Source: Prostheceraeus crozeri
Lineage: Eukaryota; Platyhelminthes; Polycladida; Euryleptidae
NCBI GenBank assembly: GCA_907163375.1
Contig: CAJQUW010014723.1
Location: 186,001-250,000, forward strand
Direction: 5' to 3'
DNA: 64,000 bases
A model generated the notes under the pieces. It made no database searches, was not told the origin of the DNA, and worked only from the letters and a program-made list of their open reading frames with translations. The stretch's first letter is position 1; each line of letters begins with the position of its first letter. A program made the position numbers and the translations under genes. Below, piece after piece: positions 54,111 to 64,000 of the stretch.

Positions 54111-54949
54111 ATCTGATCTAGGCTAGACTTAAAATTGCTGGGTCTGACATGCCGTACACATTTTAGTTGAACATTTTATCAGTCCGCTCGATTTCCACAT
54201 TTCATACTTACAGCTGTTTATAACCGCATAGAAAAAAGGCATGATTTTATCAATATACTTTGTAAATATCTACAGTGTACACAAATGTATATGCCACTGA
54301 CTTTATGCATCTAGCTTGTTCTGAAAGTTAATATATCATTTTGAATTATTCTCGAAAAAAACAAAAAAGTCAAGTTTTCATGTCATTTGTTCCAGAAAAA
54401 AAGCAATCACGGTGAGGCCATGTCACATTTTTGATTCAGACACCTTGTTGCATTTGCATTTGAATTTTGTTATCAACTGCAGTTCAACGTTATTTCTATT
54501 GTTTCAATATGGAATGAAATTGCTCGTACATGCATATTATATATACTTGCCTGTCAATGTCGAATTATCAAATAACAAGCTCACTCAATATATCAAGACA
54601 ACTTCGATGATCCGTCATAACTATCATCTTTTCAATAATGGAACAACAATCAGCGTTCATGATTCCGTGAATGTCCAATTTTTGTAGATCAAAGTACGTC
54701 GCATGATAGGATGACTACAGTTGGTTCAACCAAGAATGGAAATGTACAGCTTAGGAATACAAAACTCTGATTTCAGCAGTTAAAGCATAAGTTATAGAAA
54801 CCAGAGTTGTTCAATTTAATATTCAAAAAAATATTGCAAAATTATATAAAAACTAATACATACATTCTTGATAAACTACTCAATGAATATAGCCTCTATA
54901 ATACTTACTTCCTCGTTTTTCTTCCTTGCCCACGTTTAACAGAGTGAGA
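54111..54949. other. Anonymous AT-rich DNA
   Basis: The expected RT core of the PLE is not readable here. A 91-codon plus frame at 54412-54687 has no features. Nothing else was recognised. Confidence 0.4.
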
Positions 54950-55110
54950 ATGAAGCTTTAACGTCACTACTCCCCTTACTATGGGGGCTTGGACGCTATT
55001 GACATAGTCAGACTTTTCTGGAGCGTTGTAGTACTTTTAGTCAGGATGCCAATCCTCTCAACTTTCAGTGACACTTTCGGGGCTCGACCTCTGCACTGAA
55101 AGATCGGTAT
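54950..55110 (-). mobile_element. SINE-like fragment sharing the B-box word with the copy at 35.5 kb
   Basis: The minus strand contains ggtcgagccccgaaagtgtc, the same as in the plus-strand SINE head near 35570, including the extended B box. The A box is not evident. The tail (cagaaaagtctgactatgtc) resembles aaagtctgattatgtctgc after the 35.5 kb head. Confidence 0.45.
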
Positions 55111-55435
55111 TGATCATGTTTTAAGCCGAAATGTCAACCAATTGTATCACTTGCTCTCAGTTAATAATTAATTTGAAAAGCAATCGCGCCATTCACATTT
55201 CTTTTAAAGTTCATATAGAATTAATTCAAATCAATATACTATTAATACTCAAACTGAAACCCTCAAATTGTTGACTTTATTGCCTTAACTTTGCATGCCA
55301 AGAGAAATTTAAACGCATATACAAATATGTCAGTCAGAATTCAAAACTTCTTTTGTTAGTCCAATATGTATCGGTCGGGGGAGGGGGTAGGGTCCGCAAG
55401 AATTTGCACATGCATGGAGCCGTAAACTTCTTGTA
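55111..55435. other. Anonymous DNA with a short G-rich tract
   Basis: Only gggggagggggtaggg near 55378-55393 stands out; no coding sense. Confidence 0.35.
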
Positions 55436-56457
55436 CGATATACTGCCAGACCGGTTCCAAATACGGTAGCATCATTCATCAGTGGTGACAATACAACAAG
55501 CGGACAGGATTACATGCAATTTTGATATGAATTCGATGATGAGCACATTTAATAATGGGACCCAGGCAGTCGCAAGGCAGGGGTGCAAATTAAAATTGAC
55601 ATGATGAAAAATTTTCGATTACATTTTTACCTGTAATGGTTTGTTTAAAGAATTCTTTGCAAAGTACATGATGAATTTGTGAAATTATGTGATAGGATGA
55701 TTTCTATTTACTTATGAATAAACGCTTACTTGTTTATCATTGTCAGAAGGCATAAAGATATAATGAGCCACGCATTGAAATTGATGGAGAAATATCTAAA
55801 ACGTAGAAATAGAATTAGCCATCAACTAAAATAAATGTAAAATTTTGGATGACATTTTGATTGTCAATGAGGTTTAGGCATGGTTTTATGATTAGCAATT
55901 CTGCTATTTTCGTGTGTTTTTTGATAATACGTACATATATTTTGAAGTTTTCTCATTGGGTCCAATTGCATAGAAATTTCTGATGCTGGTTTTCCTGTGA
56001 TATGTTCTTGAAATCTTTTTTGTAATTATCGTCGAGTTTCTTCGATGCAACGATCAGGACATCGTTCGCAATAGTATTCGTGTACAACTGAAGAGGACTC
56101 TTTGAACTTGATGGGATTGATTTTGTTGATTCTGTGAGTCCGTTGTTTAATTTCAGCGGCTGAGCAAGTAGTAGAAATTTCCAAAAGATAGTTCCCTTTT
56201 CTTGCGTTTCATCTTTTCTTTGGTTCAGGCAAGTTACTGCAAATGCTTTGTCGATAAATGATTTTTAACCATTAGACCAAAAGCATCTTTTACATTGGAT
56301 TTCACTTCTTCTTTTTTTGTTAGGATCAATTGTGAGTTTTGTGATCTCATGAAAAGCGCGCGTACTGTATTAGTTGTGTATTCTATAGGACTATAAGACT
56401 CTTGATGGATATATTGGAGGGAATTAGTCGACTTTATGAACCATTACGTTTTAATTA

Positions 56458-57259
56458 CCGTGTTTCTTTGAATATGAGACGCCCTTGAATAAGGGACGCC
56501 CTCGAATAAGAGACGCATCCGTGAGAGGAAAAAATTTAATAAGAGACGCATGTACAAAAAATAGACTGCTATAGACATCACATGCAGGCTATTGTAATGT
56601 GGTAGCTACATCCGCCTGAGCGATTATTAGGCCTACTTATCTTAGTAAAATAAGTCAGTCTACTAGTAAATACCGGGTATCATGACCAATATTGTGTAAT
56701 ATATAATATATAAGGCTTCTTGTTGTTGTACATGGCAGTACATGCATGTTGTACATACGAACATGCAGGCCTACTTAAGATTACTTCATCTACCATTTAA
56801 GGAGGCATTATACGGTAGCTTCCTTTGCATTTGGAGTCATGTACCGGTCGGTAACTTTTACTGTAAATACTACTTGATTATCGGTATTTTCGTTTCGGTA
56901 AATACATATCTAGTCTACATGTATAGTGGCCAACATGTACTGGTATATGAATGTATTAGATGAGTCTACAAGATATGCTACTACAAACCATAAAACTCCT
57001 TTCATTTCCAAAATATCTGAATTATGATAAAGCGTATATATGTAAGAAAAATTACTGGCGAAATTTGCCCATGACATAGGCCTAAGTGAGGAATGCAAAG
57101 GTTACCTAAAAGAATAGTAGCAAAAAACTAAGACATCTTTTTCTAATGAAAGAATGAAAACTTTATCATTTGATAAATAAGAGACGCCCTTGAATAAGAG
57201 GCGCGTCAATCAGGGATCTGAAAAAATAAGAGACGCGTCTCTTATTCAAAGAAATACGG
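56458..57259. mobile_element. MITE with TA target duplication inside the PLE remnant
   Basis: The left end ccgtgtttctttgaatatga and the right end, inverted, ccgtatttctttgaataaga are near-perfect terminal repeats. TA flanks both sides (56456-56457 and 57260-57261), and the length is 802 bp. Subterminal gaataagagacgc units repeat at both ends. There is no transposase; the TA duplication points to Tc1/mariner-type mobilisation. Confidence 0.78.
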
Positions 57260-57534
57260 TATCTTATTTTCAATGTAAACCGTCATATCCAAGAAATGAT
57301 TTTTTTCCTGAGTTGGATTTTCAATTGTAGATTGAATGAGCTTGTGTTGGAAGTGTAAATTCTGCAGGAAAATGCTTGCTTCGCTTTAATGCATGTCTCT
57401 TTCTATTTCTATGTCTTCTGACAGACAATCCTATCGACATTTATGTGTACCCTTGACTTGCGACTGTCCGGACCCCTTTTTTAAATGTGTTCATCATCAA
57501 TTTCGTCAGAATTGTATATAATCCTGTCTGTTTG

Positions 57535-57605
57535 ATGCATTATTGCCACTGATGTGATGATGAATGCCACGCCATTTGAAACCGGTATGACAATAAATCG
57601 TGCAG
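57535..57605 (+). ncRNA. Hammerhead-like motif at the inverted PLE end
   Basis: CACTGATG.gatgatga, then aatgccacgccatt closing a short AATG/CATT stem, then TGAAACCGGTATGAC. The partner at 55436-55500 reads CTGATGA, a spacer, GGAACCGGT. Both resemble degenerate hammerhead cores and share AACCGGT with the motif at 51.09 kb. Confidence 0.35.
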
Positions 57606-58114
57606 AAAGAAATAAGTAAACTGTTCTTTTGAAAAAATGTACATGTATGTGCCTCCATGGAATGTTCTACTGATGGATAGCATAACACTGAATTTCCTTG
57701 CTTGCTGCAGTAATGGCGATTTTTGTGTTCAGTTTTGCTCATTCCCATTGCTGCAACTTTTTCTGAAAGTTTCAAATCAAAAGCGTAGGCAGTAATCTAT
57801 GAATTTCTTTATCGACTGAACTGTTGTATTCGTAGATGCGAGGTACTATATGCATAATATACATGTATTACAAAAATGTCCTTTCTTACCTTTGCCACAC
57901 CTAGGTGTACCAAAATGCTGGATATCTAAGGATATTGCGTAAATTGCAAAAGTACAGCAACAGTTTAAACAGGTACAGTAGTAGTAACCCCGTGGCAAAT
58001 TCAAGGCCAAAATGCGAAACGATGAGTCATCAGGCTGACGCCCCCCCCCTCTGGAACGAAGTCGCCAAGGATGTGCTGGGAGGAATGGTTCCGTGTGGAG
58101 GAGCGATGTTCATG
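57606..58114. other. Anonymous DNA leading into C-rich repeats
   Basis: No gene recognised. A c-run at about 58040-58050 begins a phrase like the repeats that follow. The 84-codon frame at 57905-58159 looks like chance. Confidence 0.35.
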
Positions 58115-58545
58115 AAACCGCCCCCCCCCCCCGACGACTCAACTGGCCAAGTTGGTTGAAAAGACCAAAGTTGATGAGAATCATGTGAAAGAGGCTTCTA
58201 TCAAGGTGTCAGATTCAAATGCGTCCAAAAAAATTTTTCGAAAATTTTTCACTACGGTGGTCTCGACACTTAGGACTTTTTCGTGAAAAAAAATTTCAAA
58301 ATGTTGGAATGGAGTTCCGAGACCCATCCCATCGTGTTTGTCGTCAAAAGTTGGGTCGGTGAAGTTTCGGTGAAAAACCGCCCCCCCCCCCCCAACGACT
58401 CACTGACCAAATTGGTCGAAAAGACCAAAGTTGTTTAGAATCATACTTCTATCAAGGTTTCAGGTTGAAATTCGCACAAAAAATTTTTTCGAAAATGTTT
58501 CACTACGGTGGTTGAAAATACTTAGGATTTTTTCAAGTCCAAATG
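58115..58545 (+). repeat. Two diverged tandem repeats, about 260 bp, each starting with a C-run
   Basis: Unit one starts at 58115 and unit two at 58375. Both read aaccg-C(12-14)-acgactca, then ccaa.ttggt.gaaaagacca, aagttg, agaatcat, cttctatcaaggt.tcag, a.aaaattttttcgaaaat, cactacggtgg and acttagga.ttttt. Divergence is moderate. No coding frame is conserved between the units. Confidence 0.8.
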
Positions 58546-59417
58546 TGAAATGTCGCTTTTTTAGCCAACTTTGACGATGAATAGCGGAGGATTGGAAGTG
58601 AATGAAGAGATCGGGTTTCTTTTAGGGGCAAGACCGCGCTTTGTCCTCTAGGATCCACTCTTTTCAGATGCGTGGCAGGCTCTGTTTCTAAATGAGAGCC
58701 TGTTAAAAATCGAGTTTTTGCGCATTTTCCAAGATTTTGGAACTTTTTGAAAAAACGACCGAGTGTTATAACTCGGCTTCTGGTCATCGTAGAGGGTCGA
58801 GGGATGTCTTAAATGAAAGGGGAGAGCGAGAAAACGTGACACTCAAAATTTGGAGTCAATCGGAGCCCTAGAACCGGAGACAGACGGGTTTAAAGTTTTT
58901 GGATGATGGGTATTACGTCATCAGCTGATCGCCACAAACTATACATTATAAGCAGGGAACCGACAGACTTTTCATTTAGAGGAGAGCGATTGTCAAAGGT
59001 AGGTCGTCTCTCTGAGCTACAATGATAGCTTCGGACATTCCAAATTCCGGGTTTCTGTAAGAAATCGACTTCGAAAATTTCATTGCTGAAGTCAGCTAAG
59101 GCGTCAGACTTAGAGGTTCGCCAGGAGATGGCCTTCGTCTCCAGGCCATAAAAGACTCCAAAACTTTAAAGGCTTGTAACTTTGCTTCTACAAGTCCGTT
59201 TGACTTGATTCAAAAAAAGTTCGATAGGTATTGACCTGCCCTAAGTGATAGACTACTTATAAAATTTCATAAGTAGTGCTAAAAAGTTGAAAAATTTAAA
59301 TTCGCTATTTTTGGAGGTTTTCTGGGGTTTTCGACCCTGCTGAAGTCAATGAAAGGATTTTTAATGATGTCTGAGCCAGTCTTCTTATGAACCAAGCAGC
59401 TTTTCACTGAAAGCGAG
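58546..59417 (+). promoter_or_regulatory. Promoter-like region (CRE/E-box and TATA) with possible first exon
   Basis: ttacgtcatcagctg (about 58912) combines a TGACGTCA-like site and an E-box. The TATA-like cattataagcaggg follows at about 58945. A start 30 bp on would give a leader ending ttgtcaaag|gtaggt, a plausible splice donor near 59000. No coding exon was found, so a non-coding RNA or an unrecognised gene is possible. The surrounding sequence is less AT-rich than its neighbours. Confidence 0.3.
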
Positions 59418-60035
59418 CAAGACACGGAGAGTTTTGCTGTAATATTCCACTGACAGGGTGTTCCTTCGGGACGGCGGACGATGCCGTAGTGAGAAGTGTG
59501 GCAAGGGAGTGTGTCATATTTTAGACCGAAACCGCTGGGGCAACTCATGTCTCATGTTGGGCATTTGACACAGTTCTCAACGTAGCACTTTGAACGCCAA
59601 TCGGTTGAGTCTTAGCTATCTTGTCATGGGTGGCCTCTAAACATCTCCATTGCAAAACGCTGGTGAATCAAGGTCTCTACGGCTTGCTATCAAGCTGATC
59701 AAAGCAACGACTTGCTTCCTCTTACCAACCACCTGTAAATAACTCCACCGGTTTTCATGTCTGGCGATCAAGTCATGGACGGTGCAAGTCACGGAGATTT
59801 TCGGTGTCATACTTCCTGTGGGTGGGCGTTATTTCGAGACAGCGTTGAAGTCCGTAGCGATGAGTACTGCACGGGACGTGGGCAATGGCAATCCTTGTGA
59901 AACCTCTCTGTGTCATGTTTCCAAGTGGTTGCCTTTCGTCTCAACGTTGTAGTCTGACCGCCAGGGCGACATTTAGCTATCTGCCACAGGTTGCCTCATA
60001 AAATCTCCATTACACTTGTCTCCCGACAGTTGGCC
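59418..60035 (+). repeat. Two diverged repeats with a period of about 365 bp
   Basis: 59418 (caagacacggagagtttt) aligns with 59784 (caagtcacggagattttc). The alignment continues with cgggacg/cgagaca, gtagtgag/gtagcgat, cacgtag-type words, cttagctatc/tttagctatc and catctccattgc/aatctccattac at 59641/60001. Order and spacing are conserved but the reading frame is not. Confidence 0.65.
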
Positions 60036-60169
60036 AACCATGCGAGAATGAACCATCAGTTCTTCTTGTCTCTATCACGGAGACGAAATGATGAAGGGAT
60101 GAAACGGGAGGACATTCATCCGCCACACGCAGCACATCACAGACTTCTCTCTTCGCTAGTGAACAAGCT

Positions 60170-61135
60170 CTTGTCAGTGTCGTCAGAAACTATATCATGT
60201 TGTACAAACGTTTTACTGCAACACAGGTTGATGTAGTTAGAAAAGTTTGATCATGGCGTTTTATGAAACACACATGTCATAAAATGTAAGCGCTAGTTTA
60301 GTCAACTAGTTTTACTGCGACGCACGTTTGAGAAAGTAAAGTTTGATCATCGAAGTTTATTCGTGAGTGTCATCAGAAAGTGTATCATGGTTTGCAAAGT
60401 GAGTGTAGTCAAATGCTTTTACCTCGACGCACGTTTGAGAAAGTAAAGTTTAATCATTGAAGGTTTATTCGTAAGTCTACTCAGAAAGTGTATCATGGTT
60501 TGCAAAAGTTTTACTGCAGCACAGGTTGATGTATAGTTAGAAAGTTTGATAATGACATTTATTCGTAAGTCTAGTCAGAAACTTTATCATGTTGTACAAA
60601 GGTTTTACTGCAACACAGGTTGATGTATAGTTAGAAAGTTTGATCATTGAAGTTGTGTTCGTAAGTCTAGTCAGAAAGTGTATCATGGTTTGCAAAGCTA
60701 GTGTAGTCAAATAATATTACCGCGACACCCGTTTGAGAAAGTAAAGTTTGATCATGACGTTTATTCGTGAGTGTCGTCAGAAAGTGTATCATGGTTTGTA
60801 AAAGCAAAGTTAGTGTAGTCAAATAATATTACCGCGACACCCGTTTGAGAAAGTAAAGTTTGATCATGACATTTTATGAAACACAAGTGTCATAAATGTA
60901 AGCGTCAGTGTAGTCAACTAGTTTTTACCGCGACGCATGTTTGTGAAAATAAAGTTTGATCATTGACGTTGTATGACTGGCCGAACTCATCACAGCACTA
61001 GAAAGTTTTATCGAAAAAGGTTTTACTGCACAGTGTAGATTGTCTTGTAACTTATTTCACAGTTTTAGAAAGTTTTATCAAAAAGGTTTTACTGCACAGT
61101 GTACATTGTCTTGTAACTTACTTTCACAGTGTTAG
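60170..61135 (+). repeat. Cluster of about eight to ten diverged repeats, about 105 bp each
   Basis: Recurring phrases: agaaa.tgtatcatggtttgc, aaagttttactgca.cacagg, ttgatgta.agttagaaagtt, tttgatcat.gacgtttat and gtaagtctagtcagaaa. Two sub-types alternate, cgacgcacgtttgagaaag and gcaacacaggttgatgta. Two further units of another kind (agaaagttttat, ggttttactgcacagtgta, attgtcttgtaactta) end the cluster. No frame is kept through the units. Confidence 0.8.
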
Positions 61136-62885
61136 AAAGTTTTATTGGAGACAGTTGCCAAATGTTCCCCTTATTAGAAAATTCAAACTTCATGACTGTT
61201 AGATTAGCTTCATCAGGTTTACTAAAAGCAGTTTTCTGCTGCAGTGAGACTGAGAGTTTAGAATGTTATATGAAAACAGTGTTCACCACAGCGCTAGAAA
61301 GTTTTACTGCACTGTGTAGATTGTTTCACAGCGTTAAAAGGTCTTATAGTAAGCGTTGAATGTTTTATAAAACCAGATGTTGTCACAAACGTTGAGTGTG
61401 TGAGAGCTAGTTCCATGACATTGAATCGCATGGATTGTAAAAGTCCATAATCCAAGGCTAGGCTCCTCTACGGTTGGATTTAGGGTTTTATATCACATGC
61501 GTTAACCGTTCGTGTAGAATACGTGAAGCACATGTTCACTTAAAAGTCTAAACGCAAATGTTGAAACAAGTTTTGTAAGAAGTCTTTGACAGGTTGCTGT
61601 GAAACTTAGCGAACGTTGAATAAGTTTTATAAAATGTTTCTGCAGTCACACTCGTTAGCGTACCAGCTTTACTAAATGTGTTGTTTGCCTTTATCAAATT
61701 GAATGCGTGTGTAGACTGTTTTGTAAATAAAGACAGACAGCGTGTTTGCACTCTGCATCGACAGCATACAAGTATACACATAACAACCTGCAACGTTGTT
61801 AGTCGAATGCATATGAGTTAGGAAACACTCAAAGCATGTGTGAGATAAAAATCAACCTGCTAGATAAAGTGAAACACAAAAGTGTCACAACTAGTTTACG
61901 GGAAATAAAGGAGAACTGTGACAACGTTTACACTCATCATAGACAGATGAACATATAGTCTAACTTTGACATTCAAATGAAATTCGTAAACATGAACCGT
62001 GGTGTAAGAAACTTTATGACAACAACTTTATGTTGGCAAAACTTTCATAGATTGCAGTCGTGTTTAAAGCTGATATAAAGACCTGTAGAAACGCATAAGT
62101 TTTAGTTCAACGACTCGACCATTGAACTCACAAAATGAACACGTCTGTGCAGAAAACTCATCAGTAGGAAGCAGCAAAGCATGCCATTGAATGATCAAGT
62201 CTGTGTCAGTGGAATTATTTCATGAGTATGAAACAGCGAACATTAGGACTAACCATGAGCATGAAAGGCTAGAATCAACGTTTGCTTTTCATGTACATAA
62301 CAAATGAAACCGTGTCTCATTTCTAAACGAATCGTGCATTGATCATAGAATCAACATTGAAACCTGCATCAAGTGATTTTCTGTGCGAATGCAGACGATG
62401 TAAAAATGACACACGGATTGACATTTAACATTGCTTGCAATAGTCAACATGCTGCCATTCAAAATGTTTATCATGAAACCTATCAGTGAAACAGATGTTC
62501 CCCTCCTGTACACACAAAGAATCATAAGTGCTCTCTGAGGCCTGTTTGTCGCGGTGCCCCTCAGCAGATAGAGTAGAACACAAAGATGTACGCTCTCTCT
62601 CTCTCTCTGGCACCCGTCTGTCACATTAAACAGAGATCTATCGCATCTGTCCCACGAGCAAGGAAGCAGGAACGTATCGTCATCTCAGACCTCCCACCTA
62701 GCTGATTCCCACACAGCTCATTGCTATCACACCGGAAGGGAGATTCACGCGATAAATGCATCTAAGTTTGTTGAGTGGTTGAGGATGGCAGTCAATGAAA
62801 ATATGACTTCCCTTTTATTCTTCCAACCATAAGTTTAGAGCGATTTGATTGCGCGAACCAGACATTTGAAAAGCTGTATCATTCT
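61136..62885. other. Repeat-flanking DNA without recognised genes
   Basis: It continues the vocabulary of the cluster in weaker form (gaaagtttta, actgcac.gtgtagattg, gttgaatgtttta). A (CT)8 microsatellite sits at 62593-62608. Short ORFs have no domains. Confidence 0.45.
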
Positions 62886-62924
62886 CATATAAAGCAGAGT
62901 GTCTTACATTTTACTATCATAATC

Positions 62925-63143
62925 ATGTCCGAGAAGCCGACTGCACAAGTTACCCCATATAGGATTGCTTATATGGGCGAAACTTCTCTCTCCGATGAGT
63001 GGGAGGATATAGTATTTCAGTTTATGAAATACTATTCCTTGTTCGATGAATCGAACGTTATACCTCCACCCGAATCCCTGATGATGGATCCGCAGGTATC
63101 TCCGAGTGAGACCGAGACGGTGTTGATGAGATACTACCCTTAA
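62925..63143 (+). CDS. Hypothetical small acidic protein with upstream TATA-like motif
   Basis: 72 codons from ATG (MSEKPTAQVTPYRIAYMGET) to TAA. It is acidic and tyrosine-rich with no transmembrane segment or known domain (ends ETETVLMRYYP). The TATA-like tcatataaagcag lies about 40 bp before the ATG, close to where a start site would fall. That motif resembles the one at 58945 (tataagcag). The TAA overlaps a second ATG opening a 64-codon lysine-rich frame (63143-63337). It may be a real small gene, an exon, or chance. Confidence 0.3.
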   Translation: MSEKPTAQVTPYRIAYMGETSLSDEWEDIVFQFMKYYSLFDESNVIPPPESLMMDPQVSPSETETVLMRYYP

Positions 63144-64000
63144 TGTATTCCTATTATCATATTCGATACGAAATGAATATTCTATACTCTAAAGGAAACC
63201 AACTTAAAAAGTCACAACACTCACCCAACCAGATGCAAAGAAGAAAATACGCACAGGCAGACATAGAGAGAGAATATAAGGAAAAAATTAAAGGGAGAAT
63301 TACCCAACTGACCAGATTTATTCTAATACAACCATGAAACGTTATTGAGACATCTACACAGAGACCTAATACTATTTCTCGGATAGGATGTATACGTTAA
63401 CATACTTTCATATACACATCGACTCTGCTTTACTTGCTTTTCCCTCTATGACATACAACCAATACTTTGTGCCTCCTATATTCTCAACCTGTGAATGAAA
63501 CATTTATTCTATTATACTTCATACCCATACTTATGACTTGATACAGTGTTCAATACGAAATATCATCACAAGACATACTGCATAGCAATACTTGAGTTCA
63601 ATCACCCCTGAAAGATAATGCACGCTAGCTAAATACTTTTATTCTGCACTTATGAAGACAGTCATTTCTCAACTTATGAAAGTCAGCCTTACACAGACAC
63701 TCATAAGAAAGGCTTAGAAACACTTTATCACTACATCATACTTCCATTTATGAATATCAATTCATTCTACATAACAACCCATATGAAGTCTATCAAAGCT
63801 ACCTTTCATCAACTGTGACCCTTTAACTTTTTCATATGTAACTGTTTCATGTGTTCTATCCTATACACTCAAAACCTGTAAAGACATTTATTCTCTTCCG
63901 CTTTTTATCTATAAACATGATGTGATACTTTGCATTCAATCTTGACAAATATCATCATAAAAACTTTCGCAGTACCTGACTCTCAACATAGGCTGAATTC
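63144..64000. other. G-poor, C/T/A-rich terminal stretch
   Basis: The plus strand is visibly poor in G, with repeated cttatgaa, atacttc and acatac words. No gene was recognised; the 64-codon frame at 63143-63337 is low-complexity and unsupported. Confidence 0.35.

Larger units (their letters stand above)
55436..57605 (-). mobile_element. Canonical Penelope-like element remnant with inverted ends, split by a MITE
   Basis: The minus strand codes LHFQHKLIQSTIENPTQEKN and HFLDMTVYIENKI (57262-57400, after the RT catalytic site). It then codes TNSLQYIHQESYSPIEYTTN and TVRALFMRSQNSQLILTKKE (56280-56440) and YYCERCPDRCIEETRR, LQKRFQEHITGKPASEI (55980-56100), a worn GIY-YIG C-terminus. Several frame breaks; old. 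At the two ends, about 55436-55500 (minus) and about 57535-57605 (plus) are homologous in opposite orientation: both carry CACTGATG, a short spacer, ATTTG.AACCGGT and ATCGT. That matches PLEs bounded by an inverted pseudo-LTR. Confidence 0.7.

Noticed and set aside
58020-58400. Proline-rich coding region suggested by the C-runs
   Set aside because: The C-runs vary in length between the two repeat units and the frame is not kept, so it is a repeat rather than an exon.

Overview
The window looks like nuclear DNA of a marine invertebrate animal, and I lean towards an echinoderm or other invertebrate deuterostome. The support is a spliced MDM1-type gene with GT/AG introns, many animal transposon families (Penelope-like elements, CR1/Jockey-type LINEs, hAT, mariner, PIF/Harbinger, tRNA-like SINE pieces), an AT-rich background and frequent TAGGCCT words. 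The species guess is an impression, not a measurement. There are no bacterial genes, rRNAs or CRISPR arrays.

Positions 1-24720 are a head-to-tail array of near-identical units of about 3.9 kb, all on the minus strand. Six units have a complete coding region, a seventh is cut off at 24720, and the left edge of the window falls inside the array. Each unit encodes one 923-residue protein with an N-terminal zinc finger and GIY-YIG endonuclease, a CxC motif and a C-terminal reverse transcriptase with YIDD. That permuted order is the mark of the Naiad clade of Penelope-like elements (PLEs). The coding regions are separated by about 1.1 kb spacers rich in short hairpins. The array abuts the last 41 codons of what looks like a PIF/Harbinger transposase (24721-24846, plus strand). 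A convergent Myb/SANT-like gene follows (25305-26255), the usual second gene of such elements, so the array seems to lie inside a Harbinger transposon.

26.5-38.5 kb is mostly anonymous DNA with transposon debris: a large inverted duplication (29.8/32.2 kb), a frameshifted mariner (32.9-33.9 kb), a BED-finger exon of a hAT element (34.1 kb), a tRNA-like SINE head (35.5 kb), an inverted pair carrying hammerhead-like cores (35.7-36.05 kb) and a decayed LINE (36.05-37.7 kb). The one recognisable host gene is the 5' part of MDM1, a centriole/microtubule protein, on the plus strand from 38570, with three good exons and a probable fourth ending near 42.7 kb. Its later exons are not seen.

42.8-50.2 kb holds three LINE families, including a nearly full-length CR1-like element (45.5-49.0 kb, minus). 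51.0-57.6 kb contains two old canonical PLE remnants with the C-terminal endonuclease order. One is split by a complete 1950-bp hAT element with a perfect 8-bp target duplication, the other by an 802-bp MITE with TA duplication. Both PLEs carry hammerhead-like motifs sharing GAAACCGGT or a close variant. 57.9-62.9 kb is an unexplained region of diverged tandem repeats with three periods (about 260, 365 and 105 bp) and a TATA-like promoter signature. A small unidentified ORF with its own TATA-like motif sits at 62925-63143.

Two PLE architectures, one young and tandemly amplified and one old and fragmented, therefore occur within 30 kb of each other.
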